Source of the DNA: Myxococcales bacterium
Lineage (GTDB): Bacteria; Myxococcota_A; Polyangia; Haliangiales; Haliangiaceae
Reading direction: 5' to 3'
DNA length: 64,000 nucleotides
Assembly (NCBI GenBank): GCA_016717005.1
Contig: JADJUF010000037.1
Location: 744,001 to 808,000, forward strand
In this document: piece after piece, positions 43,144 through 51,959 of the stretch
How the letters are laid out: every line of letters begins with the position of its first letter
Numbering within the stretch: the stretch's first letter is position 1
The notes under the pieces: model-generated
The model's input: only the letters and a program-made list of their open reading frames with translations
What the model was told of the DNA's origin: nothing
Databases searched by the model: none
Made by a program: the position numbers and the translations under genes

Positions 43144-43647
43144 TCACAGGAGCGTCAGCTCGGCGCCGGCCATCGACATGATCATCTCGATCTCGCCGAC
43201 CGTGAAGCCCTCGCTCTCGGAGCGATCGACCTCGTAGGCGAAGGCGGCGGCGGCCGGATCGAGCGTGGCCTCGATCGCGTCGCGGGGCGACAGCATCTCG
43301 AGATCGGCGAACAGGATCAGCCGGTCGTCATCGCCGCCGGGCGCGTAGACGACGGCCTCGTGCTCGGGCGCGAACAGCAGGACCCCGCTGTGCGGCGCGC
43401 TGAGATCGACCCGGCCGCGGATCGGCGGCGGCATCGACTCGCCCAGGAGCGCGACCGGCTGCATCTTCGCGAGCCAGTCGGGCTTGGTCGCGGCCATGCG
43501 ATCGCGCACGGCCGGCAGGTGGTGGGCGAGCAGGTCGGCGCGCGCGGCCTCGGGCAGCGTGGCCCAGTCGAAGAACCAGGCCTCGGCGTCGCCGAGGATC
43601 GTGACGATGGTCAGCTTGCCGACGTGGGGAGCCAGGCTGGGGTGCAT
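43144..43647 (-). CDS. Unknown cytosolic protein
   Basis: 167 aa, MHPSLAPHVGKLTIVTILGD..., mixed alpha/beta, acidic C-terminal half (YEVDRSESEGFTVGEIEMI). Start fixed by TACCCT 7 nt upstream. Divergent from the lipoprotein gene at 43716 over 68 bp. Confidence 0.65.
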   Translation of the reverse strand: MHPSLAPHVGKLTIVTILGDAEAWFFDWATLPEAARADLLAHHLPAVRDRMAATKPDWLAKMQPVALLGESMPPPIRGRVDLSAPHSGVLLFAPEHEAVVYAPGGDDDRLILFADLEMLSPRDAIEATLDPAAAAFAYEVDRSESEGFTVGEIEMIMSMAGAELTLL

Positions 43648-43654
43648 CGGCGCG

Positions 43655-43660
43655 AGGGTA
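43655..43660 (-). promoter_or_regulatory. -10 element TACCCT
   Basis: Bottom-strand TACCCT, 7 nt before the ATG at 43647. Confidence 0.55.
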
Positions 43661-43703
43661 CATCGGGCGCGCGCGGCGCGGGCGGCGCGGGCGGCGTCCG
43701 CGG

Positions 43704-43709
43704 TACGAT
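43704..43709 (+). promoter_or_regulatory. -10 element TACGAT
   Basis: TACGAT, 6 nt before the ATG at 43716. Confidence 0.6.
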
Positions 43710-43715
43710 GGGGCG

Positions 43716-44486
43716 ATGTCCCTGCGATCGATCGCGGCGTGGTCGCTGCTCGCGCCGCTGGCCCTGTCCTGCACACCCCCGCCGCCGGTCCCGCTGGGGC
43801 CGCCGCCGCCGGGGCCCGAGGTGGCGGTCGCGGTCGAGCCACCGCCGCCGCCACCGCCGCCGGGGCCGCCCGCGCCCAGCGACGGCGCGGTCGACGCCGC
43901 GCGCCAGGAGCTCGGCGAGCGCGCCGCCCAGACCCACGGCATCAAGCTGTACTCGCACCACCGCCGTCACCTCGGCAACCACGACCGGGTGTTCGCGCCG
44001 ATCGTCGCCACCGACGACGGCGGCGTGGTCGTCGTCGGCACCCGGGTCACGCCGCGCCCGGGCCGCGCCGGGCTCTCGACCGCGGTGGCCGCCCGCTTCG
44101 ACGGCGCCGGCGCGCCGGTGTGGGAGCTCGACTTCAGCCGCAAGGGCTTCCCGGAGTCCGAGGGCGGCAGCGCGGCGCTGGCCCCCGACGGGGTGATCCT
44201 GTTCGTGCTCGAGTACGTCAACCCGGCCTGGGGCGGCGTCCCGCGGCTGATCAAGCTCGACCCGTCGGGCGCGACCGTGTGGGACTGGCGCGGGCGCGGG
44301 CGTGGCGGCGTCGACACGCCGTTCGCCGACGTGCTGCAGCTCACGGCCGATCAGACCGTGACCATCAACGGCCACGTCTACGTCAAGAAGGGCGCGCCGG
44401 CCCGCGACTGGCGCGGCGAGGTCGACGCCAGCGGCGCGCTGATCCACGACGAGATCGGCGGCCCCGACCCGTCCGGCCTGCTGTGA
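43716..44486 (+). CDS. Pro-rich lipoprotein, beta-propeller-like
   Basis: 256 aa. Signal with lipobox LALSC at about residue 19, then a 40-residue Pro run, then repeated strands of the form VVVVGTRVTPRPG...VAARFDGAGAPVWELDF...RLIKLDPSGATVWDW, the DxxGxxxW pattern seen in propeller-type secreted proteins. Extracytoplasmic; ligand unknown. Confidence 0.72.
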   Translation: MSLRSIAAWSLLAPLALSCTPPPPVPLGPPPPGPEVAVAVEPPPPPPPPGPPAPSDGAVDAARQELGERAAQTHGIKLYSHHRRHLGNHDRVFAPIVATDDGGVVVVGTRVTPRPGRAGLSTAVAARFDGAGAPVWELDFSRKGFPESEGGSAALAPDGVILFVLEYVNPAWGGVPRLIKLDPSGATVWDWRGRGRGGVDTPFADVLQLTADQTVTINGHVYVKKGAPARDWRGEVDASGALIHDEIGGPDPSGLL

Positions 44487-44505
44487 CGCGGCCGCGCCGC
44501 GGGGC

Positions 44506-45111
44506 TCAGCGGACGATCTCGAGCGCAATCGCGTTCGAGCGGTGGGCGCCGATCCGCCACTCGACCGTGTGCGGACCGGGCGTCGCGAAGGTGTAGCTGG
44601 TGACCTCGAAGTTGACGTCGGCGTCGGGGCCGGGCAGCACCGCCCCGTCGTAGACGCCCACCCACGGATAGTCCGGCACCTCCGGCGCGGTCGTGCGGAG
44701 CGCGCCGTCGACGTACTCGCCGTAGGCCGGCTTGGGCCCCATCACGAACGACTCGTGGCCGGCCGCGACCTCGACGACGTGGACCACCCGCACCGGCTCG
44801 CCGACGGCGTAGCGCGTGCGCGCGGTCAAGATCGTCATCGTCAGGCCGTCGACCGTCGGGCCGTGCGGCGCGTCGGCGTAGCCCTGGGCCACGGCCTGAT
44901 CCTCGGCCGGCGCCTCGACGATCGCGTCGCCCTGGCGCGCGTACAGCTCGCGGATCTTCAGCGCCGCGCCGCTCACCGCCGGCGTCGCCTGGGTCGGCGC
45001 CGCGCCGCTCGCCGCCGGCGTCGCCTGGTCTGGAGCCGCGGTCCCGGCGCACGCGCCACCGAGGCCGACGAGGATCACCAGCGGGAGCGCGCGAGACGTG
45101 ACGGCGGGCAT
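44506..45111 (-). CDS. Lipoprotein, unknown
   Basis: 201 aa. Signal ending LGGAC; a short duplicated linker (QATPAASGAA / QATPAVSGAA); beta-sandwich-like domain (VRVVHVVEVAAGHESFVM, GPHTVEWRIG). TATCTT lies 9 nt upstream. No family recognised. Confidence 0.7.
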   Translation of the reverse strand: MPAVTSRALPLVILVGLGGACAGTAAPDQATPAASGAAPTQATPAVSGAALKIRELYARQGDAIVEAPAEDQAVAQGYADAPHGPTVDGLTMTILTARTRYAVGEPVRVVHVVEVAAGHESFVMGPKPAYGEYVDGALRTTAPEVPDYPWVGVYDGAVLPGPDADVNFEVTSYTFATPGPHTVEWRIGAHRSNAIALEIVR

Positions 45112-45281
45112 GTGGCGCTCAAGATAGCAACGCCGGCCCGGCGATCGAGCTCGATCTGCGCCGCGCGGTGACCGCCGCGTGCGCCGCGCCTGGCGGCCTC
45201 GGCCGGCTGCGACCGCGCACCGCTGGCCCGCCGCTGGCGCCCGGGGTGTCGCGCGTGGCAGGATCGAGCCTGGAGGCTCGG

Positions 45282-45533
45282 ATGCCGCTTCGTACATACT
45301 TCATCCAGGTCGGCGACCAGGTGTTCCTCGAGGAAGGCGGCGAGGAGATCGGCGCCGTCCGCATGGTCGAGAAGGACCACATCGTGATCTACATCGAGGG
45401 CGCCGGGGACTTCACGCTGACGGGCCCCGAGATCGCCGCGGTCCACGACGGCAAGGTCCGGCTCGCGCCGACCAAGCTGCCGCCCGTGCTGCTCGGCGCC
45501 GCCCAGGCCGCGCACGCGCAAGAGTCCGACTGA
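45282..45533 (+). CDS. Small PRC-barrel-like protein
   Basis: 83 aa. TYFIQVGDQVFLEEGGEEIGAVRMVEKDHIVIYIEG has the strand order of PRC-barrel modules. A good Shine-Dalgarno GGAGG lies 6 nt before the ATG. Cytosolic, function unknown. Confidence 0.65.
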   Translation: MPLRTYFIQVGDQVFLEEGGEEIGAVRMVEKDHIVIYIEGAGDFTLTGPEIAAVHDGKVRLAPTKLPPVLLGAAQAAHAQESD

Positions 45534-45588
45534 GCCGCCACCGCTCGGCCGCGGGCGCCGTGACCACGCCCGCCCGGCCGTCGACGGG

Positions 45589-47037
45589 TCAGCGCCGGAT
45601 CGCGCCGTGGGGCGTGCCCTCGCCGTAGCCGGCCAGGCTCTGGACCCCGACGACGGCGCGGTCGGTGAACTCGGCGAGCGTGCGCGCGCCGACGTAGGTC
45701 AGCGCCGACTGCACGCCGGTGATCATGTTCATCAGCACGGCGCCGACGCTCTCGGCGCCCTCGCGGATGTAGATGCGCGAGCTCGAGATGCCCTCGCGGA
45801 AGAACCCCTTCTTGGCGGCCTCGAACGGGTCGAGGTCGGCCGCGCGATCGCCGACCGCGCGGCCGCTCGCCATGCCGTAGTTCTCCTTGTACAGGTGGCC
45901 CTCGCGGTCCTCCTTGACGTCGCCGGGGCTCTCGTAGGTGCCGGCCAGCGCGGTGCCGATCATCACGCGCGCGGCGCCGGCCGCGAGGTACAGCGCGACG
46001 TCGCGCGGGTGGCGGACGCCGCCGTCGGCCCAGACGTGCTTGCCGTGGGTCCGGGCCTCGCGCGCGCACGCCAGCACGCTCGAGAACGTCGGCCGCCCGG
46101 CGCCGGTCTGCATCCGGGTCGTGCACATCGCCCCCGGCCCGACGTTGACCTTGACGACGTCGGCGCCGGCCTCGATCAGCGCGCGGGTGCCCTCGGCGGT
46201 GCAGACGTTGCCGGCGACCAGCGGCACCCGCTCCCCGACCACCGCGCGGACCGCGCGCAGCGCCTCGAGCATGCGGCGCTGGTGGCCGTGGGCGGTGTCG
46301 ATCACGATCGCCGACACGCCCAGCTCGAGCAGCTGCGCGGCGGTGGTCGCGGCCTCGGCCGAGATGCCGATCGCCGCGGCCACCATGAGCTGGCCGCGCG
46401 CGCCGAGCGCCGGGCGCAGGAGCTCGAGCCGGACCGCGTCGGTGCGGGTGATCACGCCCAGCAGCCGGCCGTCGCCATCGAGCACGGGCGCCGCCTTGAC
46501 CCGGGCCTCGTCCATCGCCAGGAACGCGTCGCGGTTCGAGACGTCGGCCGGCAGCGTGAACAGGCGCTGCGACATCAGCCGCGCCGCCGGCACGTACTGA
46601 TCGCGGTCGCGCAGGTCGGCGTGGGTGACGATGCCGATCGGCCGGCGGTCGTCGTCGACCACGACCACGAGATCGTGCGAGCGCTTGCGGATGATCCCCT
46701 GGACGTCGCGCAAGGTCGCCCGGGGCGACACCGCCAGCGGCGTGTCGAAGCGGATGTCGGCGGTGTGGATGTGGGTGACGATGCGCTCGACGGTCTCGAG
46801 CGCCATGTCCTGCGGCAGCACGCCGAGGCCGCCGAACCGGGCCATCGTCTCGGCCATGCGCTTGCCGGTCACCGCGTTCATGTTCGCCGAGACGATCGGG
46901 TGGGCCCCGCCGGCGAAGTCGGGCGGCGCCAGATCGGTGTCGAGGCGCGAGCCGCCGTCGAAGTAGCCCGGGCTCAGGAAGACGTCGTCGGTCGACAGCT
47001 CGAGCTGCTCGTCATGGTCGGGATGGAGGAAGCGCAC
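45589..47037 (-). CDS. guaB1: GuaB1-type IMP dehydrogenase-related protein
   Basis: 482 aa, the length of GuaB1. TIM-barrel IMPDH/GMP-reductase fold with catalytic loop GPGAMCTTRM (active Cys), phosphate-binding ADGGVRHPRD and GTALAGTYESPGD, and two CBS domains inserted at about residues 95-215. GuaB1 of actinobacteria acts as a GMP reductase in purine salvage; which reaction this one runs is inferred. GTG start with TACGCT 5 nt upstream. Confidence 0.88.
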   Translation of the reverse strand: MRFLHPDHDEQLELSTDDVFLSPGYFDGGSRLDTDLAPPDFAGGAHPIVSANMNAVTGKRMAETMARFGGLGVLPQDMALETVERIVTHIHTADIRFDTPLAVSPRATLRDVQGIIRKRSHDLVVVVDDDRRPIGIVTHADLRDRDQYVPAARLMSQRLFTLPADVSNRDAFLAMDEARVKAAPVLDGDGRLLGVITRTDAVRLELLRPALGARGQLMVAAAIGISAEAATTAAQLLELGVSAIVIDTAHGHQRRMLEALRAVRAVVGERVPLVAGNVCTAEGTRALIEAGADVVKVNVGPGAMCTTRMQTGAGRPTFSSVLACAREARTHGKHVWADGGVRHPRDVALYLAAGAARVMIGTALAGTYESPGDVKEDREGHLYKENYGMASGRAVGDRAADLDPFEAAKKGFFREGISSSRIYIREGAESVGAVLMNMITGVQSALTYVGARTLAEFTDRAVVGVQSLAGYGEGTPHGAIRR

Positions 47038-47042
47038 GCCGC

Positions 47043-47048
47043 AGCGTA
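47043..47048 (-). promoter_or_regulatory. -10 element TACGCT of guaB1
   Basis: Bottom-strand TACGCT, 5 nt before the GTG at 47037. Confidence 0.6.
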
Positions 47049-47201
47049 CCGCGCCGGCGCGGTCGGCCGCCGGCTCCCGGCGCGCAACCGCGCCTCGGTC
47101 GACGGGGCGCGCAGGCCGACCGGCGTGACGGACCCAGAACGAGACCTCGGGCTGCGGAGCACCCCCGCACCCGCGTGGGCTCGGCGACGGACCGCTGCGG
47201 C

Positions 47202-48659
47202 TCAGCGCAGCCGATGGGCGCGCCGGAGCTCGAACTCGTCCTGCTCGACGGTGCGCTCGCGCGGATCGAGGCGCTTGTGCGGCTTGGCGCTGACGCCGGC
47301 CCAGCGCCGGACCGTGTCGACCGCGAGCGTGGTGTCGGCGCTGGTCAGCGACGCCATCGACGCGCCGTGGTTGTCGCCGGGCGCGATGAACTTGAACGAG
47401 TCGGTCGCGGCGCCGAGGTCGACCGCGCCGGCGCTCCAGGGATCGTTCTCGCCGTAGATCAACATGATCCGCTCGCCGCTGGTGGCGATCCACTGCTGCA
47501 CGTCGCGCATGGCCGCGCCGTCGTCGTAGGCCGGCGTCGGGATGTTGGCGGGCACGTAGGCCCGCGCGGTGTCGGCGCCGGGGAACTGCAGGCCGACCAG
47601 GTAGCTCTCGTCGCCGGCCGGGTAGCCGAGCTGCGTCGCCGACTGGTGGTAGTACGGCAGGTAGTCGGTGAGGTCGGCGTCGGCGTAGGACGCGACGCTG
47701 ATCGTGTCGTCGAGGAACTGGAACACCGCCGCGTCGGACGCGCTCGCGGTGGGGATGGTCGCGCAGTTGGACTGCGCGCCGTACTGCCAGAAGATGAACG
47801 GCAGCTCCTCGGTCGCGAACTCGAGCGCGCGATCCTCACCGAGGATCTGGGTGAACGTCGCGACCGCGCGCATCTGCGCCTTCATCGCGTCGCGGCGCGC
47901 CAGCACCAGGTTCTGGAAGTCCTTGAGCCGCTGCCGGCAGCCCGGATCCGTGCCGACGTTCTCGAGGAACACGAAGTAGCGGTTGGTCGGCGACGCGACC
48001 GCGTCCTCGGGGTAGTCGATCGGCGCGACGTACGCGACCGTGGCGTCGACGTCGTCGGGGAAGAACCGGCGGTGGAACAGCGAGGTCATGCCGCCCTTGC
48101 TGGCGCCGGTCGTCAGCCACTTGCCACGGTAGAGCCGGGCCTTGAGCGCCTGGGTGATCCGGTGCTGGTCGCTGGCGGCCTGGAAGATGTCGAGCTTGGT
48201 CCAGTCGGCCGGCTGCGGCCGCGACGGCGCGAAGTAGCGGTGCTCCATCGACAGCTGGTTGCCGTCGATCACCTGGGTGAGCTGCGCGCGGAAGCCGCGC
48301 GTCGACACGAAGTAGCCGCTGTTGTGCACGACCATCGGCGCGCCGTAGTCGCGGTGCATCAGCGTCATGCGCTGCGGGAACCGCTGGCCCGCGGGGTCGC
48401 GGTGGTCGACCGGCTGATCGTACTCCATGACGAAGAACCGGTAGCCCGGCGCCATCGTCGTGCGCTCGGTGACCGTCAGCCCCGGGATCGCCTGGAGCTC
48501 GGCGAGGATGTCCCCGAGCGGCCCGGCGGCGTCGATCGCCGCGTCGACCGTGGGGTCGGGCCCATCGACGACGGTCGCGTCGACCATCGAGGACGGGCCG
48601 CCGCCGCCGCTGCACGCGACGCACCCGAGAACAGCCAGCGCCCAGGTCCAAGATCGCAT
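47202..48659 (-). CDS. S37-family aminopeptidase (PS-10 type), lipoprotein
   Basis: 485 aa. Signal ending GCVACSGG; pro-like Asp-rich linker; then the S37 core: YRFFVMEYDQPVDH, MEHRYFAPSRP, nucleophile WLTTGASKGGMTSLF, acid IYGENDPWS and His PGDNHGAS. S37 enzymes remove N-terminal tripeptides or prolyl residues from extracellular peptides. Confidence 0.9.
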   Translation of the reverse strand: MRSWTWALAVLGCVACSGGGGPSSMVDATVVDGPDPTVDAAIDAAGPLGDILAELQAIPGLTVTERTTMAPGYRFFVMEYDQPVDHRDPAGQRFPQRMTLMHRDYGAPMVVHNSGYFVSTRGFRAQLTQVIDGNQLSMEHRYFAPSRPQPADWTKLDIFQAASDQHRITQALKARLYRGKWLTTGASKGGMTSLFHRRFFPDDVDATVAYVAPIDYPEDAVASPTNRYFVFLENVGTDPGCRQRLKDFQNLVLARRDAMKAQMRAVATFTQILGEDRALEFATEELPFIFWQYGAQSNCATIPTASASDAAVFQFLDDTISVASYADADLTDYLPYYHQSATQLGYPAGDESYLVGLQFPGADTARAYVPANIPTPAYDDGAAMRDVQQWIATSGERIMLIYGENDPWSAGAVDLGAATDSFKFIAPGDNHGASMASLTSADTTLAVDTVRRWAGVSAKPHKRLDPRERTVEQDEFELRRAHRLR

Positions 48660-48922
48660 GTCGTCGAGGTAACACGGCCCGGCGGCGGCCCGATCGGAGC
48701 GGGGGCTGAGAGCCGCTTACATCGGCGCGTGCTCGAGTTCGCGGCCCGCGCGGACCGCTGGTCACGTCGAACTGGAGCGCGTACGCGACCTCGACCACCG
48801 GGACGTCGTCGCGCGGGTAGCCGACCGTGAACCCCGACGGGCGCCCGTCACGGCGCGCGGTACCCGGTTCGTACCCGTCGCCGGGGTGTGACCGGGCCGA
48901 CGCGTCTGCGACGCTGGTGCCG

Positions 48923-49408
48923 ATGAAGCTCCTGCTGCCCTTGTCACTCCTCGCCGCCGCCCTCACCGGCTGCACCGCCAAGTCCTCGACGCCGACCGCG
49001 CCCAACAACGCCTCGAGCGCGCCCGAGTCGATCGCCGACGGGATCCACGGCTGCCAGTTCCTGGTCGGCGGGGACGCCTACGGGCCGCACCGGTGCGACG
49101 TCAGCGGCAACGCGCTCGACAAGCGGAGCGGCCTGGAGATGTTCTCCGGCACGCTCACGCCGGGCGCCGAGGGGCCCCGGCTCGACGCCACGATGGGCTG
49201 CGGCGACACGTCGACCGAGTGCGGTCGCACGTTCACCGTCGAGCTCCGCCGCGACGGTGGCTCCTGGCGCGGCGCGGTCGTCGCGGCGCCGGGCCCCGAG
49301 AGCTGGCTGCTCGACGGCTCGTCGTTCGAGATCGACGACGCCGCCGGCTACGGCGGTGACGGCTACGGCGGCGACGCGTACGGCGGCGACGCGTACGGCG
49401 GCGAGTGA
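48923..49408 (+). CDS. Small lipoprotein with YGGD tail repeats
   Basis: 161 aa. Signal MKLLLPLSLLAAALTGC; Cys pairs HGCQFL/HRCDVS and GCGDTSTECG; C-terminal tandem YGGD(G/A) units. GACGCT, one base off the -10 pattern, lies 7 nt upstream. No family recognised. Confidence 0.7.
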   Translation: MKLLLPLSLLAAALTGCTAKSSTPTAPNNASSAPESIADGIHGCQFLVGGDAYGPHRCDVSGNALDKRSGLEMFSGTLTPGAEGPRLDATMGCGDTSTECGRTFTVELRRDGGSWRGAVVAAPGPESWLLDGSSFEIDDAAGYGGDGYGGDAYGGDAYGGE

Positions 49409-49426
49409 GCCCCGCGCGCGCCGCGA

Positions 49427-49798
49427 TCAGTCCAGGCGGATCCGCAGCGTGTCGATGACGCCCAGGTGATCGGGCACGGCCTCGACGGCGGCCACGATGC
49501 GGTCGCGATCGGCGCGGGTCGCCACCGAGCCAGACAGCGTCACGTGGCCCTCGGTCAAGACGACCTCGAGATCGGTCAGATCGACGGCGTCGAGCTCGGC
49601 GAGCGCGCTCCGGATCGGCGCCATGGATGGGTGCAGGCTCAGCGGGGCCGGCTTGCGGTGCAGCGCGGCCTCCTCTTCGGGGACCGTGGGCCGATGCGAG
49701 CTGTCGGGCAAGATCACGGTCTCGCGCACGATCTCTTCGTAGCTAAGCGGAATCACATGCTTGCCGGCGGGATCACCGGGCTTGGTCGGGGTTGTCAT
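49427..49798 (-). CDS. BON-domain protein
   Basis: 123 aa. The C-terminal half (IRSALAELDAVDLTDLEVVLTEGHVTLSGSVATRADRDRIVAAVEAV then GVIDTL) is one BON domain, a small alpha/beta module often linked to membranes or osmotic stress. No signal peptide. It has one of the strongest Shine-Dalgarno sequences in the window, GGAGG 5 nt before the ATG. Confidence 0.82.
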   Translation of the reverse strand: MTTPTKPGDPAGKHVIPLSYEEIVRETVILPDSSHRPTVPEEEAALHRKPAPLSLHPSMAPIRSALAELDAVDLTDLEVVLTEGHVTLSGSVATRADRDRIVAAVEAVPDHLGVIDTLRIRLD

Positions 49799-49923
49799 GA
49801 AGACCTCCTGGCACACAAGGTGCGCACCATCGCCCCCTCGTCAACCCCGCAAGATCCTTGCGGACCAAGACGGAGCCCGTTTGACGGGCTGATCAGGAGG
49901 CCGCCACCGCCAGTCGCGCGCCG

Positions 49924-50988
49924 TCACCGCGCCGCGAAGCGCAGGACCGCCTGCTCGCGGGGCGCGTTGCCGACCGTCGCGACCAGGAGCGCGTCACCCC
50001 GCGGCGACCAGGCGATCGACGCGGGCGAGCCGATCGTATCGACCGACGCGCGGCGGTCCCCGTCGAGGGCGAAGACCTCGACCCGGCGGTCGTCGACCAG
50101 CACCCGATCGGTCGCGCGGTAGTTGGTCCAGGCGATCGCCAGCTCGGCGCCGCCGGGGCGGACCTTCAGATCGCGCACCATGCCCGCGACCGACCAGGTC
50201 CACGCCGGCCGCCAGGCGAGGTCGCGATCGAGCACGACCACGTCGGTGCGATCGAGGTCGACGTAGCGCGTGGCGACCAGGTACCGATCGCTGGCCCAGG
50301 CCAGCGTCTTGATCCCCGTGAGGCCGAGCGCCGCCGTCGTGGCCGGACCGTCGCCCTGCGCGGGCCAGACCGTGAGCTCGGCGCCGTCGATCGCGGCGAC
50401 CGCCGTCGACGACGCGGCGACCTTGTACTCGCGATGACCGGCGTGCTCGGCCAGCACGCGCTCGCCGTGCTGCTCGCTGCCGATCGTGATGCGCACCAGC
50501 GCCCCGGACGAGCCGCCCCCGGTGCCGCGCTCCTGGTCGCACAGGCACGTGCTCGGCGAGTCGGCGCCGTCGACGATCGCCACGCGACCGTCGGGGCTGA
50601 TCGCCGCGGCCTTGGGGCTGCCGAACCGGCCGTAGCGGTGGGCCCAGCCCCAGCCGTCGAAGCGCGCGGCGCCGTCGGCCGCGAGCACGCGCGCCCCGGC
50701 GATCCAGCCGCCGTCGGGCAGCGGCGCCAGGGCCGCGTCGGTGCCGCCGACCATCACCGCCATGCGCCGGACCTCGCGCTCGCCGTCGTAGATCACGAGG
50801 TCGTGGTCGACCGCGCCGATCCACTGCGCGCCGTCCTGGGCGAACGCGACCGGCACCGCGAGCCGCTGGTAGCGCGCCACCTGCGCGAGCTTCTTCACCG
50901 GACGCGGCGTGGCGCTCGCGCTCGGGAGCAAGGCGCCGTCGGCGCCGCAGCCGACCAGCGCCAGGACGAGCGCGAGCGGGGTCCTCAT
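49924..50988 (-). CDS. Beta-propeller (WD40-like) lipoprotein
   Basis: 354 aa. Signal MRTPLALVLALVGC, then six or seven propeller-type repeats (AFAQDGAQWIGAVDHDLVIYD, AISPDGRVAIVDGAD, TLAWASDRYLVATRYV, SIAWSPRGDALLVAT). CLC pair in the third blade. TACGTT lies 9 nt upstream. Similar in kind to the lipoprotein at 19443-20510. Confidence 0.72.
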   Translation of the reverse strand: MRTPLALVLALVGCGADGALLPSASATPRPVKKLAQVARYQRLAVPVAFAQDGAQWIGAVDHDLVIYDGEREVRRMAVMVGGTDAALAPLPDGGWIAGARVLAADGAARFDGWGWAHRYGRFGSPKAAAISPDGRVAIVDGADSPSTCLCDQERGTGGGSSGALVRITIGSEQHGERVLAEHAGHREYKVAASSTAVAAIDGAELTVWPAQGDGPATTAALGLTGIKTLAWASDRYLVATRYVDLDRTDVVVLDRDLAWRPAWTWSVAGMVRDLKVRPGGAELAIAWTNYRATDRVLVDDRRVEVFALDGDRRASVDTIGSPASIAWSPRGDALLVATVGNAPREQAVLRFAAR

Positions 50989-51089
50989 CCGCGATCGAAC
51001 GTACCAGGTGGCGCGGGGGTTCATCGACCTGACGACGATCAGCGCCCGGCTCCTGCGCGGTCGTGGTCGCGCGGCTCGGCCGGCCGCGG

Positions 51090-51095
51090 TAGCGT
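51090..51095 (+). promoter_or_regulatory. -10 element TAGCGT
   Basis: TAGCGT, 6 nt before the ATG at 51102. Confidence 0.6.
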
Positions 51096-51101
51096 CTGCG
51101 C

Positions 51102-51395
51102 ATGCGCGCGTGCCTGGTGCTCGGCCTGATCCTGTCCGCCGCGTGTGGCGGTCCCCGCTCGACCTCGCCCGCGGGCGACCCCGGCGACCCGGTCGCGCCG
51201 CCCGACGAGCCCGGCGATCCGGTCGCGCCCGGTGCTGGCGGCGAGGGCACGATCTGCCGGATCGGCGAGGGCCACCCGCAGGGCGACCAGGCCACCGCGA
51301 CGCCGTGCGCCGACGGCCTGCAGTGCTGCTATCCGTGCGGCATCCCGGGCTGCGACTCGGTGTGCATGACCGACTGCGGTCCGCCGCGGCCGTAG
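51102..51395 (+). CDS. Small Cys-rich lipoprotein
   Basis: 97 aa. Signal MRACLVLGLILSAAC; Pro/Asp linker with a PGDPVAP duplication; tail with eight Cys (TICRIG, PCADGLQCCYPCGIPGCDSVC, DC), a likely disulfide knot. No family recognised. Confidence 0.72.
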   Translation: MRACLVLGLILSAACGGPRSTSPAGDPGDPVAPPDEPGDPVAPGAGGEGTICRIGEGHPQGDQATATPCADGLQCCYPCGIPGCDSVCMTDCGPPRP

Positions 51396-51405
51396 CGGCC
51401 GTCGC

Positions 51406-51753
51406 TCAGCGCCCCGCCGGGGTCCGGCGACACAGGGCCTCGAGCCGGGTCGCGAGCTCGGGCTCGAGCTCCTCGGTCCGGACCAGGACCAGCAGGTTGC
51501 GGTCGTCGCGGGCCTCGCGGCGGATGAGCTGCGCCAGCTCGGTCGCGGCGTCGACCTGACGTGCCGAGACACCTGGCTGCGCGCGCGCGGCCGGATCGAG
51601 CTGGGCCAGCAGCGCGCGGACCCGGTCGATCACCTCGGGCGCGATCGCGCGATCCGGCCGCGGCCCGGCGCGGCAGCCGCGCGAGACCCCGGCCGCGAGG
51701 CTGCACGCGCCGCCGATGAGGGCGCACAGCGGATGACGGCACGCGGCGTCCAT
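51406..51753 (-). CDS. Unknown small protein
   Basis: 115 aa, MDAACRHPLCALIGGACSLA..., weakly hydrophobic Cys-containing N-terminus (possible signal), then helices (IDRVRALLAQL, ELAQLIRREARDDRNLLVLV). TAGCGT (bottom strand of 51758-51763) ends 4 nt before the ATG and overlaps the CTAG at the edge of the MITE-like element, so the insertion may have shaped this promoter. Confidence 0.6.
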   Translation of the reverse strand: MDAACRHPLCALIGGACSLAAGVSRGCRAGPRPDRAIAPEVIDRVRALLAQLDPAARAQPGVSARQVDAATELAQLIRREARDDRNLLVLVRTEELEPELATRLEALCRRTPAGR

Positions 51754-51760
51754 GGTCACG

Positions 51761-51959
51761 CTAGTGCTCCGACCGGGTGCTTGTGATCCGTCCACGGCGT
51801 CGAGGCGCTCCAGGGGCGAGGCGCAACGACGAAGGGCTACTGCCCGGAACTCGCGGAGCTGGAACGACGCCCATGGAGATGGATCGGCAGGGTTCCCACG
51901 GGCGCGAAGCGACCTGAAGCAATCGTGGCGGGTTCAGAATCATCCGGTCGGAGCACTAG
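51761..51959. mobile_element. MITE-like element, 199 bp, 16-bp perfect inverted ends
   Basis: CTAGTGCTCCGACCGG at 51761-51776 is exactly inverted at 51944-51959; similarity extends to about 25 of 29 bases. No open reading frame inside looks coding. The outer CTAG at both ends fits a YTAR target duplication of the IS5 type. The right CTAG supplies the TAG stop of the lipase gene, and the left one lies in the promoter of the gene at 51406. Confidence 0.7.
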
